Shown here in pieces: positions 32,228-41,251 of a stretch of 64,000 nucleotides of DNA. Under the pieces are notes generated by a model. It did no database searches. It was not told the DNA's origin and saw only the letters and a program-made list of their open reading frames with translations. Where the stretch lies: NCBI GenBank assembly GCA_965222125.1, contig CBDCTC010000006.1, positions 124,001 to 188,000 on the forward strand, given 5' to 3'. Source of the stretch: CAZENU01 sp965222125. GTDB lineage: Bacteria; Chloroflexota; Dehalococcoidia; Lucifugimonadales; CAZENU01. The position numbers were made by a program, and so were the translations under genes. Positions within the stretch are counted from its first letter, which is position 1. Each line of letters starts with the position of its first letter.

Positions 32228-33772
32228 TTGGAATTCTCAGGCTGGCTTACGGCGGTAGTGTTCACGCCCCTGGCGGGGGCGCTGATCATACTCGTCCTCG
32301 CTCGGACGGATACCCAGGCTCGGGTTGTGGCGGGCGCGGCCGTGGTCGTCAATCTCCTGCTCAGCATTCTCGTATTCGTCCTGTATGACCTGGGTCGCGG
32401 CGGCACGCAGCTCGTCGACAGGGCGGAGTCTTGGATCCCGTTCGCCGACCTGACCTCCACCGGCGAGGCCCAGATACAGTACTTCCTGGGCGTCGACGGC
32501 CTCAGCGCCCCGATGGTGCTGCTCACCGGCCTCATAGGCGCGGCCGCCGTCTTCGCCTCGTGGAGCGTGAAGCACCGCGTGCGCGAGTACTTCATCTGGC
32601 TCCTCGTGTTGCAGACCGCCGTGATGGGGGTCTTTACGGCCCTCGACTTCCTGCTCTTCTTCCTCTTCTGGGAAATCGAGCTGGTGCCGATGTACTTCCT
32701 GATCGCTGTCTGGGGCAGCGGCCGCAAGGAGTACTCGGCGATGAAGTTCCTGATATTCACCTTCCTCGGCAGCGCATTCATGCTTGTCGGGATCCTGGCG
32801 CTCTTCTTCTCGACCGGCACCTTCGACATGACCGCGCTGCCGAGCGCGATAGCCGGGGGCGAGCTGATAGCGCCCGCCGCCGTGATCTTCTCGCTGCTGT
32901 TCGTCGCCTTCGCGGTCAAGCTGCCGGTGTGGCCGTTCCACACGTGGCTGCCCGACGCGCACACGGACGCTCCCACGGCCGTCAGCGTCATGCTGGCGGG
33001 CGTGCTGCTGAAGATGGGCGGGTATGGCATGATCCGCGTATCGGGGCACATGTTCCCGGAGGTGATCGTCAACGCCGCCTGGATACTCGCCACCCTGGGC
33101 GTGATAAACGTCATCTACGGCGCCGTCGTCACGTTGCGCCAGACCGATCTGAAGAGGCTCGTCGCTTTCAGCAGCATCAGCCACATGGGCTACGTACTGA
33201 TCGGCATATCCTCCGTAGCGGGCGTCGCCGGCTCCGTTTCGTCCACGGGCCTGACGGGCGCGGCCATGCAGATGTTCACCCACGGCACGATCACGGGCCT
33301 GCTCTTCCTCCTCGTCGGCCTCGTCTACGAAAAGGCGCACACCCGTCACATTCCGGACCTCGGCGGCATCGCCTCGCGCATGCCGGTCCTCGCGGCCCTG
33401 TTCCTGCTGGCCGGACTGGCGTCGCTGGGACTGCCCGGGACCAGCGGCTTCGTCTCCGAGATCCTGGTGTTCCTGGGCACTTTCGAGGTCTGGCCGTGGC
33501 CGACCGCGGTTAGCGCGTTCGGCATCGTCATCACCGCGGGCTACATACTGTGGGCCATCCAGCGGTCCTTCTTCGGGCCGGCCAACAACCGCTTCGCCGG
33601 CATATCCGACGCGACCCCGCTGGAGATGCTCCCGGCGGTGGTGCTGGTAATCGCCATCGTCGGAGTGGGCGTCTATCCGTCGGTCGTCAGCGACTTCTTC
33701 GCGGCGGGAGTGGAGCCGATCACGCAGTTCATCCAGGCCGAGGGCGGGCTGGCCCTCGCTAACGTTAAATGA
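32228..33772 (+). CDS. nuoM: NADH-quinone oxidoreductase subunit M
   Basis: The 514-residue antiporter-like subunit begins at a TTG. The FFLFWEIELVPMYFLIAVWG segment contains the membrane Glu conserved in NuoM, and FHTWLPDAHTDAPTAVSVML is the second signature. About 14 transmembrane helices are expected. It starts eight bases after nuoL, and its stop overlaps the nuoN start (ATGA). Confidence 0.96.
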   Translation: MEFSGWLTAVVFTPLAGALIILVLARTDTQARVVAGAAVVVNLLLSILVFVLYDLGRGGTQLVDRAESWIPFADLTSTGEAQIQYFLGVDGLSAPMVLLTGLIGAAAVFASWSVKHRVREYFIWLLVLQTAVMGVFTALDFLLFFLFWEIELVPMYFLIAVWGSGRKEYSAMKFLIFTFLGSAFMLVGILALFFSTGTFDMTALPSAIAGGELIAPAAVIFSLLFVAFAVKLPVWPFHTWLPDAHTDAPTAVSVMLAGVLLKMGGYGMIRVSGHMFPEVIVNAAWILATLGVINVIYGAVVTLRQTDLKRLVAFSSISHMGYVLIGISSVAGVAGSVSSTGLTGAAMQMFTHGTITGLLFLLVGLVYEKAHTRHIPDLGGIASRMPVLAALFLLAGLASLGLPGTSGFVSEILVFLGTFEVWPWPTAVSAFGIVITAGYILWAIQRSFFGPANNRFAGISDATPLEMLPAVVLVIAIVGVGVYPSVVSDFFAAGVEPITQFIQAEGGLALANVK

Positions 33773-35274
33773 CCTTCCACGACCTCTATCTGCTGTCGCC
33801 CGAGCTGAGCGTTGCCGGATTGGCGGCGCTGCTGCTCGTGCTCGACCTGCTGGTGACGCGCAAGGGCGCGCTCGCGGCGCTCGCCGCCATCGGCCTTGTC
33901 GTGCCGCTGGCCCTCAGCGTCGCGCTCTGGTTCGAGCTCGGCGAGGCCGGGGCCGTGGACAACACCGGCATACTCGCGGACACGCTGGCGGTAGACCGGT
34001 TCGCGCTCTTCTTCAAGTTCCTGTTCCTCGGCGTCGCGGCAGCCGTCATACTGGTTTCCATAGACTACGCTCGGAGGTTCGAGCGGTACAGGACCGAGTT
34101 CTACGCGCTCCTGCTGTTCTCGGTCAGCGGCATGATGCTGCTTGCCTCGTCCGTCGAGCTCATCACGCTGTACATCTCCCTCGAGTTGACGGCGCTTCCG
34201 GTGGCGGCTCTGGCCGCGTTCAACCGCGACAGCCGCTCGTCCGAGGCGGGCATGAAGTTCCTGATCCTGAGCGGGATCAGCTCCGCGGTGCTGCTGTACG
34301 GGATGGTGCTCGTGTACGGTTTCACCGGCGCCACCGTGCTCGACGACATCGGCGCCAGGATCGGCCAGATCGGCTTGACCGAGAGCGAGCCCCTCGGGAG
34401 CTACGCGCTGCTCCTCGGGATCGTGCTGATCATCGGCGGATTCGGGTTCAAGATCACGGCCGTGCCGTTCCAGATGTGGGCGCCCGACGTCTACGAGGGC
34501 TCGCCGACGCCGGTGACGGCGTTCCTGTCGGTGGCCAGCAAGGCGGCCGGCTTCGCGGTCGTGCTGCGGGTCTTTTACGTAGCGTTCCCGATGGACATCG
34601 TGAGCATCGAGTGGAGCGCCATCTTCGCCGTGCTGGCGGCGCTGTCGATGACGGTGGGCAACTTCGCCGCGATCGCGCAGAGCAACATCAAGCGGATGCT
34701 CGCCTACAGCACGGTGGCGCACGCCGGATATCTCATGGTCGGCCTGGCCGCCGTCGCGGCCCGGGGGCCGGAGGGCCAGGACGCGCTCGGCCCGTCGGGC
34801 CTGCTGTTCTATCTCGGCGGCTACGCCCTGATGAACATCGCCGCCTTCTCGGCCGTAATAGCCATCTCCGACCGGATCGGCAGCGACCGGATCGACGACT
34901 ACGCGGGAATGAGCAAGCGCGCCCCCTACCTGGCCGGCGTGCTGGCCTTCGCCATGGTCTCCCTCACCGGAGTGCCGCCCACCGTCGGCTTCATGGTCAA
35001 GGTCTACATGTTCGGCGCCGCCGTCAACCACGACCTCGCTTGGCTGGCCATATTCGGCGTCGTCAACAGCGTCGTGTCGGCCTACTACTACGTGCGCGTG
35101 ATAAAGGTGATGTATCTGTCGCCCCCGCCGACGGAGGAACGCCTGGCTTCCGGCCTGCCGCTGAGACTCTCCGTTCTCGCTGCCACGGCCGGAGTGCTGT
35201 TCTTCGGCGTGTACCCGGCGCCTCTGCTCGATTTCGCCAGGACGGCGGCGGAAGTACTGCTGCCGGTCTCCTGA
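33769..35274 (+). CDS. nuoN: NADH-quinone oxidoreductase subunit N
   Basis: The 501-residue antiporter-like subunit closes the nuo operon. LITLYISLELTALPVAALAA with its conserved membrane Glu and PFQMWAPDVYEGSPTPVTAF are NuoN signatures, and SNIKRMLAYSTVAHAGYLM is the conserved discontinuous helix region. Length is normal. The nadK gene begins four bases after the stop codon and may be co-transcribed. Confidence 0.96.
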   Translation: MTFHDLYLLSPELSVAGLAALLLVLDLLVTRKGALAALAAIGLVVPLALSVALWFELGEAGAVDNTGILADTLAVDRFALFFKFLFLGVAAAVILVSIDYARRFERYRTEFYALLLFSVSGMMLLASSVELITLYISLELTALPVAALAAFNRDSRSSEAGMKFLILSGISSAVLLYGMVLVYGFTGATVLDDIGARIGQIGLTESEPLGSYALLLGIVLIIGGFGFKITAVPFQMWAPDVYEGSPTPVTAFLSVASKAAGFAVVLRVFYVAFPMDIVSIEWSAIFAVLAALSMTVGNFAAIAQSNIKRMLAYSTVAHAGYLMVGLAAVAARGPEGQDALGPSGLLFYLGGYALMNIAAFSAVIAISDRIGSDRIDDYAGMSKRAPYLAGVLAFAMVSLTGVPPTVGFMVKVYMFGAAVNHDLAWLAIFGVVNSVVSAYYYVRVIKVMYLSPPPTEERLASGLPLRLSVLAATAGVLFFGVYPAPLLDFARTAAEVLLPVS

Positions 35275-35278
35275 CGAT

Positions 35279-36132
35279 ATGGGCCAACAGCGGCTGGTCG
35301 GGCTCGTCTACAACGCCCTCGTCCCGGAGGCCAGGGCGCTGGTCGAGTCGCTTCGAGACGCGCTCGGGGCAACGTACGATATCTGGACCTCCCCCGCCGA
35401 ACCCATGGAGATCGACGAGCGTACCCTCTCCCGGACAGACGTCGTCGTCACCGCCGGCGGCGACGGCACCATCCTGAGGGCCGTCCGGGTCGCGGCGCCG
35501 CACGCGGTGCCCATCCTGGGAGTCAATCTCGACGCGTCGGATTCATGACCGAGCTCGCCGTCGCCGAGGCGGCCCACAAGATACCCACCTACGTCGAAGG
35601 AGACCACCGCGTCGAGATAAGGATGATGCTCCAGGCGTCGCTCCTGAAATCCTCCGGAGAGACCGTCATTCAGGTACACGCGCTCAACGACGTGGTAGTC
35701 AGCCGCGGAGCCGTCCCCCGGCTGCTGGACATCGACGTGAGCGTCAGCGGCGTTCCTCTGACCACGTATCGGGCCGACGGAGTGATAGTCTCCACCGCGA
35801 CCGGCAGTACCGGCTACGCCCTGGCGGCGGGCGGCCCGACGCTATACCCGGAGGCGCGCGAGATACTGATCCAACCCGTCGCCGCGCACATGGGACTGCA
35901 GACCGGCCTGATCGTTCCGGAGGACTCTGTGATCGAGCTCGCGGTCGACTCCGACGACGCCGGCCTCAGCGTCGATTCGTTCACGGACGCCAGACTTGGC
36001 CGCGGCGACCGGGTCGTCGTACGCCGCAGTCCGCACGAGGCGCGCTTCCTGAGGGCGGGCCCGCCCTCGAGCTTCTACGGCACGGTTACGCAACGCCTCG
36101 GCGTGCTCCATCGCCCCTCCGGACGGGCCTGA
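35279..36132 (+). CDS. nadK: NAD kinase, coding frame broken by an apparent one-base deletion
   Basis: The first frame (35279-35548) holds the N-terminal part with the diagnostic GGDGTILRA motif, and the second (35545-36132) holds the rest, including ATGSTGYALAAGGP. The family motif NLGRxGFMTEL spans the break: adding one G after position 35530 restores NLGRVGFMTEL exactly. NAD kinase makes NADP and is essential, so either the base is missing through sequencing error or the gene is really broken or reprogrammed. It follows nuoN by four bases. Confidence 0.85.
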
Positions 36133-36134
36133 CG

Positions 36135-36674
36135 TTGGGAGACCTGCGCGAACACCGCGTCTCCGGCGAGGTCGTCTTCGAGGGCCGAGTCGTCGGCGTC
36201 AGGGTGGACACTGCCTCGCTGCCGGGCGGCGCGACTGCCCGCCGCGAGGTCGTCGAGCACGCGCCGTCGGTCGTCGTTGTACCCATCGATTCGAACGGCG
36301 ACATAGTCATGGTGCGCCAGTTCAGATACCCGATCGGCGAGACGCTCGTCGAGGCCCCCGCCGGCTCGGTCGAAGACGGCGAGCTTCCGGAGCAGTCCGC
36401 GCAGCGCGAGCTCCAAGAGGAAATAGGCTACCGGGCGGAATCGCTGGAAAGACTGGGCAGCTTCTGGACGAGCCCAGGCTACTGCACAGAGCTGATGCAC
36501 GCCTTCGTCGCCCGCGGCCTGTCGCCCAGCACGCTGGACCCGGACGACGACGAGAACATCGAGGTCGTCCGAAGGCCGCTCTCCGAGGCCCGGGCGCTGA
36601 TCGAGCGCGGCGAGGTCCGCGACGCCAAGACCATCGCCGCCCTGCTGATGCTGGAAGCCCGGGCAACCGACTAG
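36135..36674 (+). CDS. NUDIX hydrolase, ADP-ribose pyrophosphatase-like
   Basis: The 179-residue protein starts at a TTG two bases after nadK. The NUDIX box GSVEDGE...RELQEEIGY (about residues 77-99) matches GX5EX7REUXEEXGU. The preceding MVRQFRYPIGETLVEAPAG is typical of ADP-ribose pyrophosphatases, and the following SPGYCTELMHAFVA segment supports that subgroup. Being next to nadK hints at nicotinamide nucleotide metabolism or housekeeping. Confidence 0.92.
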   Translation: MGDLREHRVSGEVVFEGRVVGVRVDTASLPGGATARREVVEHAPSVVVVPIDSNGDIVMVRQFRYPIGETLVEAPAGSVEDGELPEQSAQRELQEEIGYRAESLERLGSFWTSPGYCTELMHAFVARGLSPSTLDPDDDENIEVVRRPLSEARALIERGEVRDAKTIAALLMLEARATD

Positions 36675-36761
36675 CCCTTCGCTTCCCCGAGCGCGGCCTG
36701 CGCCCGAACGGGCGCGTTCGCATCGAGTACAATGCCGGCGTCCGTAGGCAAGGAGGCGTGA

Positions 36762-37337
36762 ATGGACACGCCCTGGGTATACGTTCTCTGGGGATGCGCG
36801 GCGTACCTGCTCGGCTCCGTGTCGTTCGGCGATGTCGTGGCGCGGCTGGCCGGGGTCCGGATACGAGACCTTGGCACCGGCAACCCCGGCACGGCGAACG
36901 TGTTCCGTGAGCTGGGGGCGCGCTACTCGGCCGCGGTGTTCGCGCTGGATCTCGCGAAGGGCATAGCCGCGACGCTGCCTGCGTTCGTGCTCGACCTGCC
37001 GGTCTGGGCCGGGCTTGCCGGCACCGTCGGAGTGATGGTCGGGCACTTCTTGCCGGTCTTCTGGAAGTTCCGCGGCGGCACCGGCCTGGTGGTCGCAATG
37101 GGCGCAGCCATCGGCCTGATGCCGCTGGGCGCCCTGATCGCGGCACCGGTCGCCGCCGTCGTGTTCCTGTTGATCAGGGACTCGGGCTTCTTCGGCGCCG
37201 CGTTCTTTGTGGCGGCGGCCCCGGCGGGCTGGCTGGTGCACGAAGACCCTGCGGCCGCCGCGATCGTCTTCGTCGCGGGCGTCGCTGTGTTCGTCAAGAG
37301 CCGGGTTCAGTATCATTGGGGCGGCGGCAGACTGTAG
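36762..37337 (+). CDS. plsY: Glycerol-3-phosphate acyltransferase PlsY
   Basis: The 191-residue integral membrane enzyme transfers acyl groups from acyl-phosphate to glycerol-3-phosphate, the first step of phospholipid synthesis. The three PlsY motifs are present: GSVSFGDV (about 18-25), GTGNPGTANVFRELG (36-50) and KFRGGTG (105-111). The ATG has AAGGAGG six bases before it. At least five transmembrane segments are visible. Confidence 0.95.
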   Translation: MDTPWVYVLWGCAAYLLGSVSFGDVVARLAGVRIRDLGTGNPGTANVFRELGARYSAAVFALDLAKGIAATLPAFVLDLPVWAGLAGTVGVMVGHFLPVFWKFRGGTGLVVAMGAAIGLMPLGALIAAPVAAVVFLLIRDSGFFGAAFFVAAAPAGWLVHEDPAAAAIVFVAGVAVFVKSRVQYHWGGGRL

Positions 37338-37427
37338 ACCGCGCGTGTCCCGGGTTGGCCGGCGGGCCGTCTCCGGCCGACGGAGCACCGTTGAGCGTCA
37401 GACCCTGGACGACGGGGGAGTAGCAGC

Positions 37428-37995
37428 ATGGAAGAACGTCACGGCTGGGTACTGGCAACATCCCTGCAGCGGTTGGCCGACTATCTGATCGACTCGGTGC
37501 TCTCCCACCTGCCTCCTGACGATCACGATCGTTGCTCTGGTCGCCGCTGTTGTCGTGGGCCTGGGGGGCAGCGATGGGAAGACGCCGGAGGACGACGGGG
37601 GCGTACTCCTCATCGTGTTGATAGCGGTCGTACTGGTAAGCCTGGCCCTGCTGGTCGGCTATGCCGTCTGGTGGCTGTTGGCGCTGCGGGGAGGTCAAAC
37701 TTCCGGTAAACAGATCGTTGGCATTCGTGTGATCAGGGACGACGGCTCGCCATCGGACTGGGCCCACACGTTCCTGCGAGAGTTCGTAATCAAGTGGCTG
37801 CTGGGCGGTTCCCTTTCCGGCATGACCGGGGAAATCTATTGGCTGGTCGACTACCTCTGGCCCCTGTTCGACGGCAACAGACAGGCGCTGCACGACAAGA
37901 TGGTGAGCACGCTGGTAGTGCAGGACCGGCGCGGAGGCCGGCGCTACCGCGCAACGCCTCGACCTCGGACTCCCAAGCCGCCGTGGACCAAGTGA
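37428..37995 (+). CDS. RDD family membrane protein, frameshifted
   Basis: The start (37428, SLQRLADYLIDSVL) has the conserved Arg and Asp of the RDD domain, but the frame then drifts into non-membrane sequence. The continuation is in the next frame: a hydrophobic LLTITIVALVAAVVVG segment, then the ORF from 37555 with SGKQIVGIRVIRDDG and a C-terminal DNRQALHDK-like motif (here DGNRQALHDKM). The two frames differ by one base between about 37500 and 37525. Function of RDD proteins is mostly unknown. This may be a sequencing error or early decay. Confidence 0.7.
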
Positions 37996-38137
37996 TGGGA
38001 CGAATGCCCCTCCAGACCTCTTTCTCGGGCATGACGATAGGCCGTGTCTGGCTCCCGAGTAGGGTCTAGTCGTCATTCCGGCCTCCGAGCCGGAATCCAG
38101 TGGTGGGGACGTCGAGCTCAATAGCGACCCGTTGGCC
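37994..38137. repeat. Composite dispersed repeat, copy 2 (ATTCCGG type)
   Basis: This is a shorter version of the repeat at 5047-5330: the GATGGGACGAATGCCCCT block (37994-38011) is followed after a short spacer by the block at 38044-38137, which contains the palindrome ATTCCGG...CCGGAAT (38071-38100). About 140 bases present in the first copy are missing here. Confidence 0.75.
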
Positions 38138-38254
38138 GACACCAACAGCTGCCCTGGCGCCGTGCTTGTTGCGGCGCCATCCACGGCTCGCTTATCATGG
38201 AGCGTCACCGGGAGCTCCGCTGGGCCTCCCGGCGTCTTGTAGCCAGACGATCGC

Positions 38255-38352
38255 GGGAGCGGATGGGTCCCGGTGGGCTTCGCGGACTTCAAATCCGTTG
38301 GCCCCGGCCCTTCGGTCGGGGTGGTGGGTTCGACTCCCTCGCGCTCCCGCCA
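38255..38352 (+). tRNA. selC: tRNA-Sec (anticodon TCA)
   Basis: The 98-base gene folds as a class II tRNA with a long variable arm (CCCCGGCCC TTCG GTCGGGG-like). The anticodon stem-loop CGGACTTCAAATCCG has the loop CTTCAAA and anticodon TCA, which reads UGA. The acceptor stem begins GGGAGCGG and the 3' end is GCGCTCCCGCCA with CCA encoded. The order and spacing align closely with the well-known bacterial selC tRNA, including the TTGG following the anticodon stem. The eighth acceptor pair and one T-stem pair are mismatched, so minor decay is possible. Confidence 0.88.
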
Positions 38353-38734
38353 CCACCGTCTATCAAAGCCTCCCCAATGGCCCTGATTCGTAGCTAGCCG
38401 CGCCGTCCATCGGAGCTGGTTGCGTCAGCTGTTCGCGTTGCTAGGGGGCTTAGCCCATCTCCAAGACGCTGACTGTGTAGGGATGGTGGAGACCCACGGG
38501 GGTGCATTGGGCGGAGAGCGACGGAGTTGGCCCGGGAAGCCGCTTCAACGGCGACATTGAGTGCTGGACTGCCCGCACGTCCGTCGGCTGACGGCGTGAC
38601 CGCCCACAACGGAATCGACGAGCCTCCATCCCCGGTCCAATGTGATACGATGCCGCCCCGGACGTCAGGGAATGCCCCTACACGGCGTCTCAGACCCACA
38701 TATGGCAGGGCATTGGCTGTTGGCATAATCCGAT
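38353..38734. other. Non-coding stretch between tRNA-Sec and the YIP1 remnant
   Basis: Both strands contain only short open frames without recognisable families. The right part may be the decayed 5' portion or promoter region of the YIP1-like gene. Confidence 0.4.
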
Positions 38735-39103
38735 GAGTCCTGAGCTGGGCCCTATGGGCATTGGTAACCTGGGTGATCGGATCCACCATACTGAAGACGG
38801 AGACGACCGAAAGCCGACTGGGGGCAACTGGCGCGCGGCACCGGGTTTGCACAGACCCCAGGGCTTCTGAACCTGTTTAGCTTCACACCTGCCGTCGGAG
38901 GACTCATCTCTTTGGCGGCATTTGTCTGGACGTTCGTGGCTATGATGGTTGCCGTGCGACAGAGTCTGGACTATACCTCGACATTGCGGGCATTCTTCGT
39001 GATCCTGATCGCCGCCATCCCCGTGCTCATCATGAACGCCATTGTATTCGTGCTGACGGGCGGAGACATCGCAATACAGTCGTCTTATACCATTTCAGGC
39101 TAA
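38735..39103 (+). pseudogene. Remnant of a YIP1-like membrane protein
   Basis: Three reading frames together give a YIP1-like C-terminal half. One frame reads LSWALWALVTWVIGSTILKT, the next GQLARGTGFAQTPGLLNLFS, and the final part FVWTFVAMMVAVRQSLDYTS followed by a last hydrophobic helix. A frame change near 38820 is needed to join them, and the N-terminal half is not recognisable. The 3' end runs into the IS630-type element at 39090. It is therefore a decayed gene. Confidence 0.6.
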
Positions 39104-39652
39104 TGAGGCCGCATAGTGTGCTGGAAGACTTCGCGTTGAGTGTTTGATCCAGTTCCACGCTGTTAACGAGCGTACGCGACCAGGATCATACTCCAACTCA
39201 CGCAGGTAGGAATCAACCGCCTCCATCTTCTCTTCCACACTCTCGTACACCCTCCCCTCCACCCAGCGACGGACCTCCTGGAACACACGCTCAGCAGGAT
39301 TGAGCTCTGGACTGTAGGGCGGCTGGACTATCGTCGGCAGTCCTACGCCCTCGACCAGCCCGGCGCGGTGACCGCGAGCTCCATCCCACACCAGCGCTGC
39401 GATGTCCGAGTGATGCTTCAGGCCATTGACCGCTGCTGCTATCGACTCGGACTTCATTGAGTCGATCCAACTCCACTGTAGCCTGCCCCTCCGAACGTCC
39501 ACTACCAGGAACAGGTACGTCCACCGGTACACCATCTGCACCCTCTGCACCACCTTCACTCCACGACGCCCCCATACTCTGCGAACCATCCCCCTCAGAC
39601 CCACTCGCATCTCGTCGGCAAAGCCAAAGGCCGTCTCTGATGTCACCCCCAC
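39095..39652 (-). pseudogene. IS630-type transposase, C-terminal (DDE) half
   Basis: The frame contains the catalytic part of an IS630 transposase: FADEMRVGLRG with the first Asp, ALVWDGARGHRAG with the second Asp, and PPYSPELNPAERVFQEVRRW with the final Glu. The other half is at 42067-42555, separated by the IS21-type element. In the pre-insertion sequence the two halves are in different frames that meet at an A-run, so a -1 frameshift was probably part of normal expression. The insertion has inactivated it. Confidence 0.85.
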
Positions 39653-39766
39653 TCTGGTAAGGCTGTCTGCGAGGCCCCCTTGATCAGCGACAATTACTTT
39701 TGCCGGTAGACGCTGACTATTCTTGCCGGTCGTGGGGGGAGACCATCTGGTACAGGAGGTACCGGA

Positions 39767-41251
39767 TTGGTCACAGATCAGCAGGTAGTGCTACTGAGGC
39801 AGAAGCTAATGGAAGGCAAGAGCCAACAAGCGGCGGCGGCGGCATCTGGTATGAGCGTGCGGACGGCGCGGACGTGGCAGCGAGGCAGGCTGTCGTCGGA
39901 GAAGAAGGGCAAGCGGAGGTGGCGAACCCGACCGGACCCGTTCGCCGGGGTGTGGGCCGAGGAGGTCGAGCCCCTTCTGCGGAGCGACGTTGAGGGAGCG
40001 CTGCAGGCGACGACTATTCTGGAGTGGCTCGACGAGCGGCATCCCGGCCGGTTCAGTAAGTCGCAGTTGCGGACGCTGCAGCGTCGTCTTCGAGACTGGC
40101 GTGCGCTGAGTGGGCCGGATCGGGAGGTGTACTTTGAGCAGGCTCATCCCCCTGGTCGCGAGGCGCAGATGGACTTCACACACTGCGGCGAGTTGGGGGT
40201 GACGGTCGGAGGCGAGCCGTTCGGCCATCTGCTGTTCCACTTCGTGCTGAGCCATTCGGGATGGCGGTATGTGGACCTTGCCTATGGGGAGACGTTCGCG
40301 GCTCTGGTGAAGGGCATGCAGGGGGCTCTGTGGGAGTTGGGCGGTGTGCCGGAGGTGTTACGGACCGACAACCTGTCGGCAGCCACGCACGAGTTGAAGG
40401 GGAGCGGAGGTCGTGCGCTGAACGAACGGTATGCGGCGGTGCTGGCGCACTACGGGCTGCGGTCCACGAGGACGAACCCGAGGTCATCCCACGAGAACGG
40501 CGTGGCCGAGCAGGGTCACCACAGGCTCAAGGGCGCGCTAGGCCAGGCGCTGGTCCTGCGCGGCAGCCGGGACTTCGGGTCGGTGGAAGCATATCTCTCG
40601 TTCGTCCGGCAGGTGGCGGACAAGCGCAACAGGCTGGTCATGGCGAAGGTGGAGCATGAGCGGCGTCACCTCCGGCCACTGCCGCCCGCCCCTGTGCCGG
40701 AGTACGTTGTCTACCGGACGAAGGTGCGCAGGTGGAGCACGGTCCGGGTAGCCAACCACAGCTACACTGTGCCGTCCCGGCTGATAGGCGTGGAGGTGGA
40801 GATCCGCCAGTACGCCGACCACTTGGAGGTCTACTACAAGGGCAGTCCGGTCGAGCGGATGGATCGAGTGCATGGCGCTGGGGAGGCCGGCATAGACTAC
40901 CGCCACGTCATCGGCTCCCTGGTGCGCAAGCCCGGTGCGTTCGCGCGTTACCGGTACAGAGAGCAGATGTTCCCCACCGGGACCTTCCGCTTGGCCTACG
41001 ATGCCCTGCGGGAGTGGAGGGGCGAGCGCGCCGACGTGGACTACGTACGCATCCTGCACCTGGCCGCCACGACCATGGAGTCGGAGGTGGACCGAGCCCT
41101 GGGAGTGTTGCTCGAGGCGGGCATACCCTTCGACTACGCGGCGGTGCGGGAGTTGGCGGCCCCGGCCCCGCCACAGATCCCTGAGCTGGCCTCGCCCAGG
41201 GTGGTGGACCTGAGGGTCTACGACCGTCTGCTTGCGGCGGGTGTGCGATGA
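39767..41251 (+). CDS. istA: IS21 family transposase IstA
   Basis: The 494-residue protein begins at a TTG after AGGAGG. An N-terminal helix-turn-helix (KSQQAAAAASGMSVRTARTW, residues 18-37) precedes an rve-type DDE core: Asp136 in QMDFTHCGE, Asp201 in LRTDN and a Glu in HENGVAEQGHH. The C-terminal Mu-type beta-barrel (VRVANHSYTVPSRLIG) is present. It catalyses cut and strand transfer of the IS. It overlaps istB by four bases. Confidence 0.94.
   Translation: MVTDQQVVLLRQKLMEGKSQQAAAAASGMSVRTARTWQRGRLSSEKKGKRRWRTRPDPFAGVWAEEVEPLLRSDVEGALQATTILEWLDERHPGRFSKSQLRTLQRRLRDWRALSGPDREVYFEQAHPPGREAQMDFTHCGELGVTVGGEPFGHLLFHFVLSHSGWRYVDLAYGETFAALVKGMQGALWELGGVPEVLRTDNLSAATHELKGSGGRALNERYAAVLAHYGLRSTRTNPRSSHENGVAEQGHHRLKGALGQALVLRGSRDFGSVEAYLSFVRQVADKRNRLVMAKVEHERRHLRPLPPAPVPEYVVYRTKVRRWSTVRVANHSYTVPSRLIGVEVEIRQYADHLEVYYKGSPVERMDRVHGAGEAGIDYRHVIGSLVRKPGAFARYRYREQMFPTGTFRLAYDALREWRGERADVDYVRILHLAATTMESEVDRALGVLLEAGIPFDYAAVRELAAPAPPQIPELASPRVVDLRVYDRLLAAGVR

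Noticed and set aside
35279..36132. UGA in the first nadK frame read as selenocysteine
   Set aside because: The sequence after the UGA in that frame is not NAD kinase; the homologous continuation is in another frame.
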